Assembly (NCBI GenBank): GCA_021777475.1
Contig: JAJYDM010000010.1
Coordinates: 3,000-42,822 of the forward strand
Direction of reading: 5' to 3'
Source: Actinomycetes bacterium
GTDB taxonomy: Bacteria; Actinomycetota; Acidimicrobiia; Acidimicrobiales; Acidimicrobiaceae
Length of the DNA: 39,823 nt
The notes beneath the pieces were generated by a model. It had not been told where the DNA came from and made no database searches. It saw only the letters and a list, made by a program, of their open reading frames with translations. A program made the position numbers and the translations under genes. Within the stretch, counting starts at the first letter, position 1. The number at the start of each line of letters is the position of its first letter. Positions 8,390 to 17,244 of the stretch are shown here, piece after piece.

Positions 8390-9340
8390 CTAACCGCCTT
8401 CAACCTTGAGAAGCTCACTCGCAAGCGAGTAAGGATCGATCTCGCCGTTGATCAGTTTGGCAATTTTTGGTGAAAACCAAGGATCAGACATCATTTGATC
8501 CACCTTACGATTTGCCTCGGCACGTACAATACGAGTCAGTTCCTCTAAAATGCGCGACTTTCTCCTCTTTTGGCCCATCCCGCTACGCTCCAAATATTCG
8601 CGATGAGATTCGATGGCCTCGAAAACTTCTCCCATTCCTTTGCCCTCGGTGGCAACCGTTTCGATGATTGGAGGTATCCAGCCCTCGAAGGTGGACATCT
8701 CTAGCATGAGTTCGATATCTCGCCTCGTCTCCCTGGCACCGGCTCGATCCGCTTTATTGATTATGAAGAGATCCGCAACCTCCATAAGTCCTGCCTTATT
8801 CACCTGTACAGCGTCACCCCAACCAGGCGTTAGAACGACTGTAACCGTATCGGCAGCCCCTATCACTTCCACCTCGACCTGACCCACACCAACAGTCTCA
8901 ATGAAAACGTAAGGGAACTTGACCGCGCTCAACACCCGAACTGCGTCGGGCACTGCCAAGGCCAGACCGCCCAAGTGGCCCCGGGTGGCCATAGAACGGA
9001 TGAATACCCCACTATCGGTCGCATGCTCCTGCATTCTGACCCTATCACCAAGAATTGCTCCACCGGAAAACGGCGAAGTGGGGTCAACTGCAATGATTGC
9101 AACTTCCCTTGAACGGCTTCGGACCTGAGAAATCAATCCGTCGGTAAGAGTTGACTTTCCCGCTCCGGGAGCACCGGTAATCCCGACAACGTAGGTGTCG
9201 CCGCCGTGACCCCAGGTGAGCTTTGCTAATTCACGCGCCCGTGATCCACCTCTTTCAACAATGGAGAGAAGCTTCGCCAATGCAACTCGATTCGACTGCT
9301 TGGCCTGCACCAAGAGCTGTTCCGGATCATATACTACCAA
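8390..9340 (-). CDS. meaB: MeaB/ArgK-type G3E GTPase, chaperone of a B12-dependent acyl-CoA mutase
   Basis: SIMIBI-class GTPase that gates cofactor loading and protects adenosylcobalamin mutases from inactivation. The P-loop GAPGAGKS is at residues 56-63, the switch region contains ETVGVGQVEVEV, and NKAD gives guanine specificity. The family's C-terminal dimerisation arm follows, ending with SELLKVEGG. Length (316 residues) is normal. The start is TTG with AGGAG about eleven nt upstream; no better start was seen. Upstream murA ends 79 nt away and enoyl-CoA hydratase follows 40 nt downstream. The likely client is the mutase large subunit encoded at 14272-15933, although the two are separated by several unrelated genes. 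Confidence 0.95.
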   Translation of the reverse strand: MVVYDPEQLLVQAKQSNRVALAKLLSIVERGGSRARELAKLTWGHGGDTYVVGITGAPGAGKSTLTDGLISQVRSRSREVAIIAVDPTSPFSGGAILGDRVRMQEHATDSGVFIRSMATRGHLGGLALAVPDAVRVLSAVKFPYVFIETVGVGQVEVEVIGAADTVTVVLTPGWGDAVQVNKAGLMEVADLFIINKADRAGARETRRDIELMLEMSTFEGWIPPIIETVATEGKGMGEVFEAIESHREYLERSGMGQKRRKSRILEELTRIVRAEANRKVDQMMSDPWFSPKIAKLINGEIDPYSLASELLKVEGG

Positions 9341-9419
9341 CGCTCACCGACTCCTGAAAATATTGAAACCTGCCAACGCGACACTTGAAAGCCTAAATTG
9401 GATTTCAATGAAACGCCAC

Positions 9420-10682
9420 TCAGAGGCGCTCGATATCTGCCCCAACCGCCCTCAAACGACCTGGAAAGTCTTCATAACCGCGTTCGATATGTGAGGCCCC
9501 TGTCAGAATCGTCTCGCCGTCGGCGGCCAAACCAGCAAGTGCCAAAGCAGCGGCGGCCCTAATATCGGTGCCTTTTACCTGGGCTCCCGACAAACGTGCT
9601 ACTCCTCGGATCACTGCGTGATGACCTTCTGTCCTAATGTCGGCTCCCATTCTTCTAAGTTCATCGACATACTTGAATCTTCCCGTAAAAAGGTTCTCCG
9701 TCACAATTGATACTCCGTCAGCGACACTTAACATCGACACAACGAACGGCTTGTAATCTGTCGCCACGCCCGGATATGGCAACGTTGCCACATCGGTTGC
9801 GTTGAGCCTTTCGCTGCAAATGACGTTTAGCCCGTCAGAAGTGTGAGTTATCGTGAGCCCGATAGCGACAAACTTCTCAAGGACCATGTCCATATATGCG
9901 CTAGGAGCACCGATCAAGGTCACGTTTCCGCCTGCAAGTCCAACCGCGGCCGCCATTGTCGCAGCTTCGACACGGTCGGCAATGACTTTGTGATTAGCGG
10001 GCCTCAGCCCTTCTACCCCATCAACCTCTATGTGTGAAGTTCCAGCACCGTGTATCTTGGCTCCCATCTCATTGAGCATTTGCGCAAGATCGATGATTTC
10101 AGGCTCTTTTGCAGCGTTCTCGATGACAGTCGTTCCTTTAGCGAGCACTGCTGCCATCAACACATTGTCAGTAGCGGTATGCGATGGATATTCGAGCACC
10201 ACCCTGGCACCCACAAGTCCTGGCGTCCTGGCCGAGATGTAACCGTGGGAGGCCTCAAAATTGGCGCCGAGTGCCTCCAGCGCATTTAGATGAAAGTCAA
10301 TTGGTCGATGACCGAAATCGTCGCCGCCAGGCATTGACAACTCGGTTCTGTGGTAGCGGGCAATGAGAGGTCCCAAAACAACTATGGAGGCCCTAATCTT
10401 TTCGACTAGTTCATAAGGGGCCCGCGGCAAAACCTCATTCTCGGGAGGAACAACAATCGTCATCCTGCCGTCGGTGATTTCTGAAACAGATACGCCCATC
10501 GAACGCAGGAGATCGGACATGATGGTCACATCTGCAATTTTTGGAACATTCTCAATTACATGCGTTCCAGATGCCAACAGGGTGGCCGCCATGAGCTTAA
10601 GGACAGAATTCTTTGCCCCCTTGATCTCAATAACTCCCTTGAGGTGTCGGCCAGGTCGAATTATCAATGCGTCCTTATGCAA
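9420..10682 (-). CDS. murA: UDP-N-acetylglucosamine 1-carboxyvinyltransferase
   Basis: Catalyses the first committed step of peptidoglycan synthesis, transferring enolpyruvate from PEP to UDP-GlcNAc in the cytosol. The whole EPSP-synthase-like fold is present: IKGAKNS (Lys24-Asn25) near the N-terminus, the GVATDYKPF segment carrying the catalytic Asp, and HIERGYEDFPGRLRAVGADIERL at the end with the conserved Arg. In the mobile loop the reading is MPGGDDFG, so Asp121 occupies the position of E. coli Cys115, the residue alkylated by fosfomycin. The start is TTG with GGGAG six nt upstream. Length is 420 residues. The gene is divergent from an MFS transporter gene across 96 nt. Confidence 0.97.
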   Translation of the reverse strand: MHKDALIIRPGRHLKGVIEIKGAKNSVLKLMAATLLASGTHVIENVPKIADVTIMSDLLRSMGVSVSEITDGRMTIVVPPENEVLPRAPYELVEKIRASIVVLGPLIARYHRTELSMPGGDDFGHRPIDFHLNALEALGANFEASHGYISARTPGLVGARVVLEYPSHTATDNVLMAAVLAKGTTVIENAAKEPEIIDLAQMLNEMGAKIHGAGTSHIEVDGVEGLRPANHKVIADRVEAATMAAAVGLAGGNVTLIGAPSAYMDMVLEKFVAIGLTITHTSDGLNVICSERLNATDVATLPYPGVATDYKPFVVSMLSVADGVSIVTENLFTGRFKYVDELRRMGADIRTEGHHAVIRGVARLSGAQVKGTDIRAAAALALAGLAADGETILTGASHIERGYEDFPGRLRAVGADIERL

Positions 10683-10778
10683 CTCGAGCTCCCTGTCAAG
10701 CTAACATTCCTTAAGTCTCAACGAATATAGATCAAATCTAACCACTCAGGCCGGAAGAGTCCTGTACGAGAGAAAAAG
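10683..10778. promoter_or_regulatory. Divergent promoter region murA / MFS with short inverted repeat
   Basis: Both genes must be transcribed out of this 96-nt gap. It contains TAGAT (10728-10732) and ATCTA (10736-10740), a 5-bp inverted repeat with a 3-nt spacer that could be a small operator. AGGAATG-type pairing for murA is weak; its ribosome-binding site lies inside the GGGAG just before the TTG. No clear sigma-70 boxes were assigned. Confidence 0.3.
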
Positions 10779-12302
10779 ATGCGCAAAAGACACATAATAA
10801 CCACTTTTAGCGCTTCAGATTTGCCGACCTTCGACACAGAGCTTTCGGGAATAGTGAAAGAACGTCGGAGCGGCTTTTCAAAATCATTCAAATCTGACAA
10901 ATCTCTTTTTGACGACTACCAACGCCAGCTCATTCCATCTTCGGATTCAGAGTGGCGTGAGGACATAGAGTTCAGCCTGCACGTCCCGGTGATCAGCTGG
11001 CTCTTGGCCCTGGGTGTCAAACACCAACTTGGCAGACGCGACAAGAGGAACCTATTCCCATTCTGGCATCCCCCAACCCAAATTGATGCAGAGACCATGC
11101 GCACCATATGGACGCTTATCGGAATTTCCTTTCTAAACAGCTATTACGCCACTCTGTTAGGTCAGCTGCTAACATTTATCGCCCGCGAATTCCACAGCTC
11201 CACTGCTGCGCAGGGACTCGTACTTGGGGCTTCCAGGTTTGACATAATTCCCGCTCTAATACTCCTCAGTCTTGCGGACCGCATTGGAAGAACCAAAGTG
11301 ATTCTCTTTTCAACAGCGATGGGGGCCGTATTCTCAACGCTTGGCGCGTTTGCACCAAATCTCTACTTTCTTGCCGGGGACCAGGTGATTACAAAAGCTT
11401 TTGCAACCGCCTCGATTCTGCTGATCGCAATAGTGTCATCGGAAAAGGTTCCATCGACAGCCCGGGCGTGGTCCCTTGCAGCACTAGTCATCGGATCAGC
11501 GCTAGGAGCAGGTGCAGCCGCGGTCATGCTGCCACTCGCCGGCATATCAGCAGGTTCTTGGAGAATCCTCTATGCGGTTTCCATACTCGCCATATTCGCA
11601 ATAAAGCCCTTTTCAAAGTATCTGAAAGAATCCCGCAGATTCGAAGTCCTCGCGCACAAAGCCGATCGCAAAGTGGAAACGGGTAGCGCGAAAAAGAACC
11701 GGAACGCGCTGATCCTGTTGTCAGTTGCTACGCTTTTGCTAAACATCTTTTACATTCCGGCATCACAGTTCAGAAATGAATTTCTCAGCCACGACAGGGG
11801 CTTCTCCGCTACCAGCATCAGCATCTTTACCCTCGTCACCGCGACTCCCGGGGCTATTGGGCTGGCAGTGAGCGGAAGACTGTCCGAAACAAGGGGCCGC
11901 AGAATCGTGACCGCGGCCGCATTGGTACTTGGAACAGGTGGTCTCATGCTGGGATTCCTTTCACATGGGGCAGCTATCTGGATATGGGCACTGCTCGGCT
12001 CAACTGTTGCACCTGCGACGATACCTTCATTAGGCGTATATTTGACAGAACTATTCCCGACAAAATTCCGCGGCACGGCGAACGGAATTATTGGCATCTG
12101 GGCCAGATTGGGGTCAGTCCTGGGAGTGGTAGCCGTTGGTTACCTTGGCTCTACAGTTTTTGACCAGGTAGGCACCCCACTGGCCCTTATGGGTATTGGC
12201 CCCATTCTACTTGCGCTACTTGTCATCGTGAAATTCCCGGAGACCAAAGGACTTAAGCTTGAGACTATAAACCCCGAAGACTCCGCCTACCATGACGACT
12301 GA
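10779..12302 (+). CDS. MFS transporter of the sugar/organic-acid porter type with long cytoplasmic N-terminus
   Basis: A 507-residue membrane protein. Residues 1 to about 105 are hydrophilic, charged and predicted cytoplasmic; transport helices begin around TIWTLIGISFLNSYYATLLGQL. Motif A appears as SLADRIGRTKV after the second helix and again, degenerate, as SGRLSETRGRR in the second half. The sequence GVYLTELFPTKFRGTANG near residue 430 is the classic PETxxPTxxR-like region of SV2/sugar-porter relatives, and FPETKG sits near the C-terminus. The substrate is unknown. It starts with ATG after a purine-rich GAGAGAAAAAG. Its last 16 nt overlap the convergent S9 peptidase gene. Confidence 0.88.
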   Translation: MRKRHIITTFSASDLPTFDTELSGIVKERRSGFSKSFKSDKSLFDDYQRQLIPSSDSEWREDIEFSLHVPVISWLLALGVKHQLGRRDKRNLFPFWHPPTQIDAETMRTIWTLIGISFLNSYYATLLGQLLTFIAREFHSSTAAQGLVLGASRFDIIPALILLSLADRIGRTKVILFSTAMGAVFSTLGAFAPNLYFLAGDQVITKAFATASILLIAIVSSEKVPSTARAWSLAALVIGSALGAGAAAVMLPLAGISAGSWRILYAVSILAIFAIKPFSKYLKESRRFEVLAHKADRKVETGSAKKNRNALILLSVATLLLNIFYIPASQFRNEFLSHDRGFSATSISIFTLVTATPGAIGLAVSGRLSETRGRRIVTAAALVLGTGGLMLGFLSHGAAIWIWALLGSTVAPATIPSLGVYLTELFPTKFRGTANGIIGIWARLGSVLGVVAVGYLGSTVFDQVGTPLALMGIGPILLALLVIVKFPETKGLKLETINPEDSAYHDD

Positions 12303-14242
12303 AACCCAAGCCCAGTTGAGATCCCAGCAAGGAATCTGTCATATGCAAGAAATTCGGCCTCTATGGTCTCTGACGCAGAAAATCCATGGCCCTCACCTTT
12401 AAACAGGATGAACTCTACAGATTTGCCAAGGCTATGCGCATTCTCGACGAATCTCACCACTTGACGATGATTTACCACTGGATCCGAATCACCATGCAAA
12501 ATCAGAAGTGGAACGTCATCGAGTTCACTTGCCACGACCGACCGGTGCAGATATAGATTGATATCATCGGGCAACCTGCCTATAAGGCGGTCAAAATAAC
12601 GAGACTCGAACCGATGCGTCGATGCTGCCGATTCGGCAAGGTGAATAAGCGGATACGCCGCGATTCCTCCGCAGAACAGTCCCCTTGTCATACAGACACT
12701 TCGCAGAGCGGAATAACCTCCGGATGACCCTCCATTTACCACAATTGCTCCTGGTTCCGCAAGCCGCCGATTTCTAAGATCAGCCAACACCGAAAGAACA
12801 TCGACGATCTCCGCGACGCCAAAAGCCGTGTCCAGGCTTTCACGAAACGACTTTCCCCAGCCTGTCGAACCGCGATAATCAAAGCTCACCACCTGGAAAC
12901 CAGCCTGCATAAAGGCAATATTTCGAACCGAATATGTCACCAGGGCCTGATCCGTCGGACCCCCGTGGAACGTTACGATGGTCGGAAGCACTCCGCCCTC
13001 ACCCTCAGGCCGATAAAGTCGATAAGGCACGTCTATCGGTTTAACAACGGCCAGTTCTCGTCTGAAGTGCGCCTTGACGAAGCTGTGCAGCGAGGTTGAG
13101 TATGGTGCGGATCCGAAGATTGGCTCTACTGACGAAGCGGAGTAAAAAGGTTCCGAATATGCGCTCTCGATTTCTGTCCGTTTGCGCGACGGCAACTCAT
13201 AGCTGACTATGGCACTTGGCGTCTTGGCGCCGGAACGAAGGGCAACCAGAGAACTGTTGGAGGTCTTCACCCCGAAGTGGTGCGCCTTTGCCAATTCGGT
13301 CACTTCCGAAGTTGCCAAATTCATAGATACGAGTCGCCCATGACCTGCTTCATTGCGGGAGAAGTAAACACTATTTCCATCACGGGAGAAGTCAAAGGTT
13401 CGATTGCCATTTCCCCAAGGGGCACCCCCATGTTCAAACTCCTCATCTACCGCCAAAACCGCACTCCATTTCGAAAGATCGGCCAGCCATAACCTGTGAT
13501 AGCCATAAACTTCAGCCAGGAATCCAATTTTCTTTCCGTCTGGAGAGAAGCGCGGCTGCGACACGAAATAGTCCCCGCCCGCAATTACGTTAATTACTGG
13601 GGAAACGTCCTGGGATTTCAGATCGACGTACACTATCTGGCTGCGCTGCCATGGCATATTTGGGAGTGCCCATTCGTGCCAAATCACGATGTCGCCACTT
13701 GGGCTGAGGTCAACATCAAAGACAAAATCTGGACGATCACTGACGAAGTGGCCGACCTCGGTTGGCAGGCCGCCGAAGCTCCGGAACTGACGCGGAACCT
13801 CGGAAACCACGATAGGATGGCCGATTCCAGATGTGTCAAATATTGCGACGCGGTCCCCAAAAACGACGCCAGCTATTCTGTCGGCATCCGCGCTAAGAGA
13901 GATCTGCGACACTCCAGGACCGCCATATACGTCATCAATCCCGCCAGAAGCCAAGTCGATTTTGGCAATACCACCGGAGATTGTCACAAAGTAGAGGACT
14001 GTTCCATCGCCTGATAGCTGGGTTACGCCTGAACCGAAGGCATGCACACCCTTGACGGGAACTTCGTGGATCACTTTCTCAAGCTTCCCGTCCAACTGCG
14101 CCAGCACCACATACGACTTGCCAGCCGACTTCCTTATGTATGTTGCAAATCGGCCATCAACGGAAACCTGCGGATCGGCCAGAGAAGCTAAGTGTGCGAA
14201 ATCGTAGGCTGAAAGCTTCTTAGTGTAACTCACAAAGTTCAA
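12287..14242 (-). CDS. S9-family serine peptidase (acylaminoacyl-peptidase / dipeptidyl aminopeptidase type)
   Basis: A 651-residue cytosolic peptidase. The N-terminal two thirds (about 20-390) contain repeated beta-propeller blades such as LSPSGDIVIW, FSPDGKKIGFLAE and FSRDGNSVYFS, which limit access to small peptides. The alpha/beta-hydrolase domain (about 400-645) has the oxyanion segment FHGGP, the nucleophile Ser506 in GGSSGGY, the acid Asp587 in HGDSDPVV and His619 in KGEGHGF. No signal peptide is seen. The first start codon is TTG; a GTG three codons later is possible and neither has a good ribosome-binding site. It follows the mutase gene after 29 nt and overlaps the convergent MFS gene by 16 nt. 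Confidence 0.93.
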   Translation of the reverse strand: MNFVSYTKKLSAYDFAHLASLADPQVSVDGRFATYIRKSAGKSYVVLAQLDGKLEKVIHEVPVKGVHAFGSGVTQLSGDGTVLYFVTISGGIAKIDLASGGIDDVYGGPGVSQISLSADADRIAGVVFGDRVAIFDTSGIGHPIVVSEVPRQFRSFGGLPTEVGHFVSDRPDFVFDVDLSPSGDIVIWHEWALPNMPWQRSQIVYVDLKSQDVSPVINVIAGGDYFVSQPRFSPDGKKIGFLAEVYGYHRLWLADLSKWSAVLAVDEEFEHGGAPWGNGNRTFDFSRDGNSVYFSRNEAGHGRLVSMNLATSEVTELAKAHHFGVKTSNSSLVALRSGAKTPSAIVSYELPSRKRTEIESAYSEPFYSASSVEPIFGSAPYSTSLHSFVKAHFRRELAVVKPIDVPYRLYRPEGEGGVLPTIVTFHGGPTDQALVTYSVRNIAFMQAGFQVVSFDYRGSTGWGKSFRESLDTAFGVAEIVDVLSVLADLRNRRLAEPGAIVVNGGSSGGYSALRSVCMTRGLFCGGIAAYPLIHLAESAASTHRFESRYFDRLIGRLPDDINLYLHRSVVASELDDVPLLILHGDSDPVVNHRQVVRFVENAHSLGKSVEFILFKGEGHGFSASETIEAEFLAYDRFLAGISTGLGFQSSW

Positions 14243-14271
14243 GTTAGTTCATTGACCGAGCCGTGCTGGCC

Positions 14272-15933
14272 TTAGATAGCCGAAGATTCCCGCCAGGTCC
14301 CGAACACCTCTTCGAGCGCGTTCATCACCTCGCCAACCGTCGCCCGAACCCGGACAGCATCGATCAGAAATGGCATCGTATTTTGCGAAGAATCAACTGC
14401 TGCCCGCCGAAGATTCCTGAGTGCGCGAATCAAAGCAGCCGAATCTCTTTGCGACTTAACCTTGTTCAAGCGTCTCTTCTGTTCCGCCTCGACCTCTTCT
14501 CCAATCACAAGAGTCGGTATTTGATCCTCATCGCCTCCACCTTCAAATGCATTCACACCCACGACAATGCGCTTACCCGATGAGATCTTCTTCTCCAGCT
14601 GATAAGAGGCATTGGCAATCTCACTGACAAAATAACCATTCTCGATTGCGGCGTATATACCCTCAATCATCGAGCCAGCTCCAAGGTCATCGAGATGGGA
14701 GAATACTGCCTCAGCTTGCGCCTCGATTTCATCTGTAAGTGCTTCGACGTAGTACGAACCCCCAAGTGGGTCAGCCACGTTCGCCACTCCGGTTTCGTGA
14801 GCGATCACCTGTTGAGTCCGCAATGCAATTCGTGCGGCCTTTTCAGTAGGTAGAGCAAGCACCTCATCCATCGAGTTCGTGTGAAGGGACTGGGTCCCAC
14901 CCATGACACCGGCCAATGCCTCAAGAGCAGTCCTCACGATGTTCACTTCGGGCTGCTGTGCAGTTAGCGAAACTCCTGAAGTCTGTGTATGAAATCTCAA
15001 CTGCATCGACTTCACGCTCTTGGCCCCGTAGCGGCCTTTCATCCAGCGAGCCCAAATACGTCGAGCAGCACGAAACTTTGCGATCTCTTCAAAGAAATCA
15101 ATGTGAGCATTGAAGAAGAAAGAGAGGTTCGGAGCAAAGGAATCAACTTCAAGGCCAGCCTTGATCCCTGCCTCGACATAGCCAAAGCCGTTCGCAAGGG
15201 TAAATGCCAATTCCTGCGCAGCAGTGGATCCAGCTTCACGTATGTGGTAGCCGGATACGGAAATGGGATGCCACTTCGGCATCTCATTTGTGCAAAATCG
15301 AAAGGTGTCGACGACCAACCTGACAGATTGCCGGGGAGGGAATCTGTACTCCTTCTGTGCCTGATACTCCTTTAGTATGTCATTCTGCAAGGTTCCGCCG
15401 AGTAAAGCCCGGTTGATCCCGCGCTCTTCGGCCGCCTGGATGAACATCGCCAAAATGATCGGTGCAGGGGAATTGATAGTCATAGAAGTTGTAACCTTGG
15501 ACACGTCAATCTTGTCGAAAAGGTCATGCATATCCTCGACCGTGTCAATAGCAACTCCGCACTTTCCAACTTCGCCTTCCGACTTGGGATCATCGGAATC
15601 CCTACCCATCAATGTTGGCAGGTCGAATGCAGTCGATAAACCGCTCCCTCCGGCTTTAAGAATCTCACGGAAGCGGTGATTGGTGTCGACCGCGGTACCA
15701 AAGCCGGCAAACATGCGCATGGTCCAAAGCTTCGAACGGTACATGGACGCGTGCGGACCGCGGGTAAACGGATACTCTCCGGGCAATTCCGCGGCCTGGT
15801 CATAAGAATCCCCGTCAGGATTGACAGGCCCTTTCGGACCGTAAACGGGTGCCAATGACACACCAGAAAGGGTCTCAAATTCGCCATCTCTCAAGGGGGC
15901 AGCCCTATAAAGCTCATTCCAAGAACCTGGCAT
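14272..15933 (-). CDS. Adenosylcobalamin-dependent acyl-CoA mutase large subunit, probably isobutyryl-CoA mutase type
   Basis: TIM-barrel substrate-binding subunit of the methylmalonyl/isobutyryl-CoA mutase family (553 residues), without the C-terminal B12-binding domain, so it needs a separate small subunit that is not in this window. Conserved family landmarks align without gaps to Propionibacterium MCM: Gln183, Asn184, Asp185 in TLQND (family Gln197) and His230 in SGYHIREAG (family His244). At the two substrate-selecting sites the residues are Phe75 (RMFAGFGT; Tyr89 in MCM) and Gln193 (Arg207 in MCM). The Phe/Gln pair is the signature of isobutyryl-CoA mutase IcmA, while Ile/Gln marks 2-hydroxyisobutyryl-CoA mutase. 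It starts with ATG. The S9 peptidase gene follows after 29 nt. An automatic annotation as methylmalonyl-CoA mutase would probably be misleading. Confidence 0.92.
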   Translation of the reverse strand: MPGSWNELYRAAPLRDGEFETLSGVSLAPVYGPKGPVNPDGDSYDQAAELPGEYPFTRGPHASMYRSKLWTMRMFAGFGTAVDTNHRFREILKAGGSGLSTAFDLPTLMGRDSDDPKSEGEVGKCGVAIDTVEDMHDLFDKIDVSKVTTSMTINSPAPIILAMFIQAAEERGINRALLGGTLQNDILKEYQAQKEYRFPPRQSVRLVVDTFRFCTNEMPKWHPISVSGYHIREAGSTAAQELAFTLANGFGYVEAGIKAGLEVDSFAPNLSFFFNAHIDFFEEIAKFRAARRIWARWMKGRYGAKSVKSMQLRFHTQTSGVSLTAQQPEVNIVRTALEALAGVMGGTQSLHTNSMDEVLALPTEKAARIALRTQQVIAHETGVANVADPLGGSYYVEALTDEIEAQAEAVFSHLDDLGAGSMIEGIYAAIENGYFVSEIANASYQLEKKISSGKRIVVGVNAFEGGGDEDQIPTLVIGEEVEAEQKRRLNKVKSQRDSAALIRALRNLRRAAVDSSQNTMPFLIDAVRVRATVGEVMNALEEVFGTWRESSAI

Positions 15934-16062
15934 GTAAATGATTCTAATCCAAACCCAAAAAAAACATACGGACCCAAACGATTTATTTCAGGTACCACTT
16001 GCGGCGACGGCATGGATGGTTGGAAGAAACCGCAGCCTGTCGGGAGTCACCGTCCGCTCTAG

Positions 16063-17160
16063 CTACCTTTGGAGAATTGGCTGGAGAAAGCGAGCCGACT
16101 GGATCAAGTACCCGACCTCCTTTTCTACCGCCCTCTGGTATGCCAACATGGCGATGGCAGCAAACTGTACTCCGGTGCCGTGGCCGATATAGCAGGTGAC
16201 TTCATCGGCTGAAGCCCTTCCTGGACGAACGCCAGCGATTACGTCAGCTAGAAACGGATAGCTTTCCCACTCGTGCCCTGGTTCCTTCCACCATCCAGGC
16301 GCGGTTTCGTTGAGCTTTATGTGTCGAAGATCCCCAACTATGACATGGACGGTATCTCCGGTACTGCCTACCACCACGGAATCGCATTTGTCCAACACAC
16401 CGAGGTCTACCTCCTGCTTCTTAATGCAGTTGATATGCATTCCGGGTCTAAGCCACTCTGCCTTTATGGTGGGATGCAGCGAGTTGGTTGCTGAAACGAG
16501 AATCTGAGCTGAATCGGCAGCTTCATCGGCGCTGGCTGCCGCCTCAACCTTGCATCCGGTGGCATCCGCCATTTTCGCGACAAATTCCTCCAAATGGGCC
16601 CTGTTTGGACTGAAGACTTTCGCTGCCATGTTCGGCTGCACAACCGCCAAAGCTCGGAACTGCGTCTCAGCCTGGTAACCGCTGCCAAGAAACCCAACGT
16701 TATTACTTCCTGGATTCGCCAGGTATTTTGCTGCCAATGCGCTGGTCACACCAACTCTGAGCCTTTGCACTTCGCCATCGGTCAAGATGGCCAGAAGCTC
16801 TCCAGTTGAAATCTGATAGAGCATGAGCAGCCCGTTTTCCTTGCCAATCCTCACAGACTCTTCCTGCGATTTCGTCAACTTTTCTCTTCGGCTGTCGCCA
16901 GAATCGCCGGGCACGCGGAGTAGGTCGGAATCAACTCTAAGACACGCGGCGTCGAGGGAAGGTACAACTCCACTCATCGATTTGAAGGAGTTAATTGCAT
17001 TTAGTGAGGGTGCACTCGACAACACATCATGGCGACGAATACTCGCGGCATCACCATGTCCCAGGTCCCGAAAGGCAATCTCCAGAGGTTCGAAACAACT
17101 ATCAATGTCGATTAGCGAAGCAACCTCTTCATTGTTCAGAAGCCTTACGTATGCAGCCAT
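16063..17160 (-). CDS. Ornithine cyclodeaminase / mu-crystallin superfamily protein
   Basis: A 365-residue NAD(P)-dependent imine reductase or deaminase relative. The dinucleotide-binding glycine motif GFLGSGYQAETQ is at residues 156-167, and TDGEVQRLRVGVTSALAAKYLA at 127-148 is the family's substrate-binding region. In true ornithine cyclodeaminase and archaeal alanine dehydrogenase the segment after HIN is a GGDxPGKxEL loop carrying the catalytic Asp. Here it is shortened to HINCIKKQEVD (242-252) and that Asp is not visible, so ornithine deamination is doubtful. There is also an insert around SGDSRREKLTKSQEE (87-101). The ATG has a strong GGGGGAAGAA ribosome-binding site. It lies 84 nt downstream of the SDR gene on the same strand, suggesting a shared catabolic operon. 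Confidence 0.88.
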   Translation of the reverse strand: MAAYVRLLNNEEVASLIDIDSCFEPLEIAFRDLGHGDAASIRRHDVLSSAPSLNAINSFKSMSGVVPSLDAACLRVDSDLLRVPGDSGDSRREKLTKSQEESVRIGKENGLLMLYQISTGELLAILTDGEVQRLRVGVTSALAAKYLANPGSNNVGFLGSGYQAETQFRALAVVQPNMAAKVFSPNRAHLEEFVAKMADATGCKVEAAASADEAADSAQILVSATNSLHPTIKAEWLRPGMHINCIKKQEVDLGVLDKCDSVVVGSTGDTVHVIVGDLRHIKLNETAPGWWKEPGHEWESYPFLADVIAGVRPGRASADEVTCYIGHGTGVQFAAIAMLAYQRAVEKEVGYLIQSARFLQPILQR

Positions 17161-17244
17161 TTCTTCCCCCTTGGCAATAGACGTGATTCAGTGTGGTCAT
17201 CATCTAACACGGCGACAATATGAATAGTAGTCTCCTCGGCTTTA

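Noticed and set aside
13496-14014. 172-codon plus-strand ORF opposite the S9 peptidase
   Set aside because: Antisense to beta-propeller coding sequence that has clear repeats; no family resemblance.
14272-15933. Methylmalonyl-CoA mutase as the specific call
   Set aside because: The substrate-selecting residues are Phe and Gln rather than Tyr and Arg, and no B12 domain is attached.
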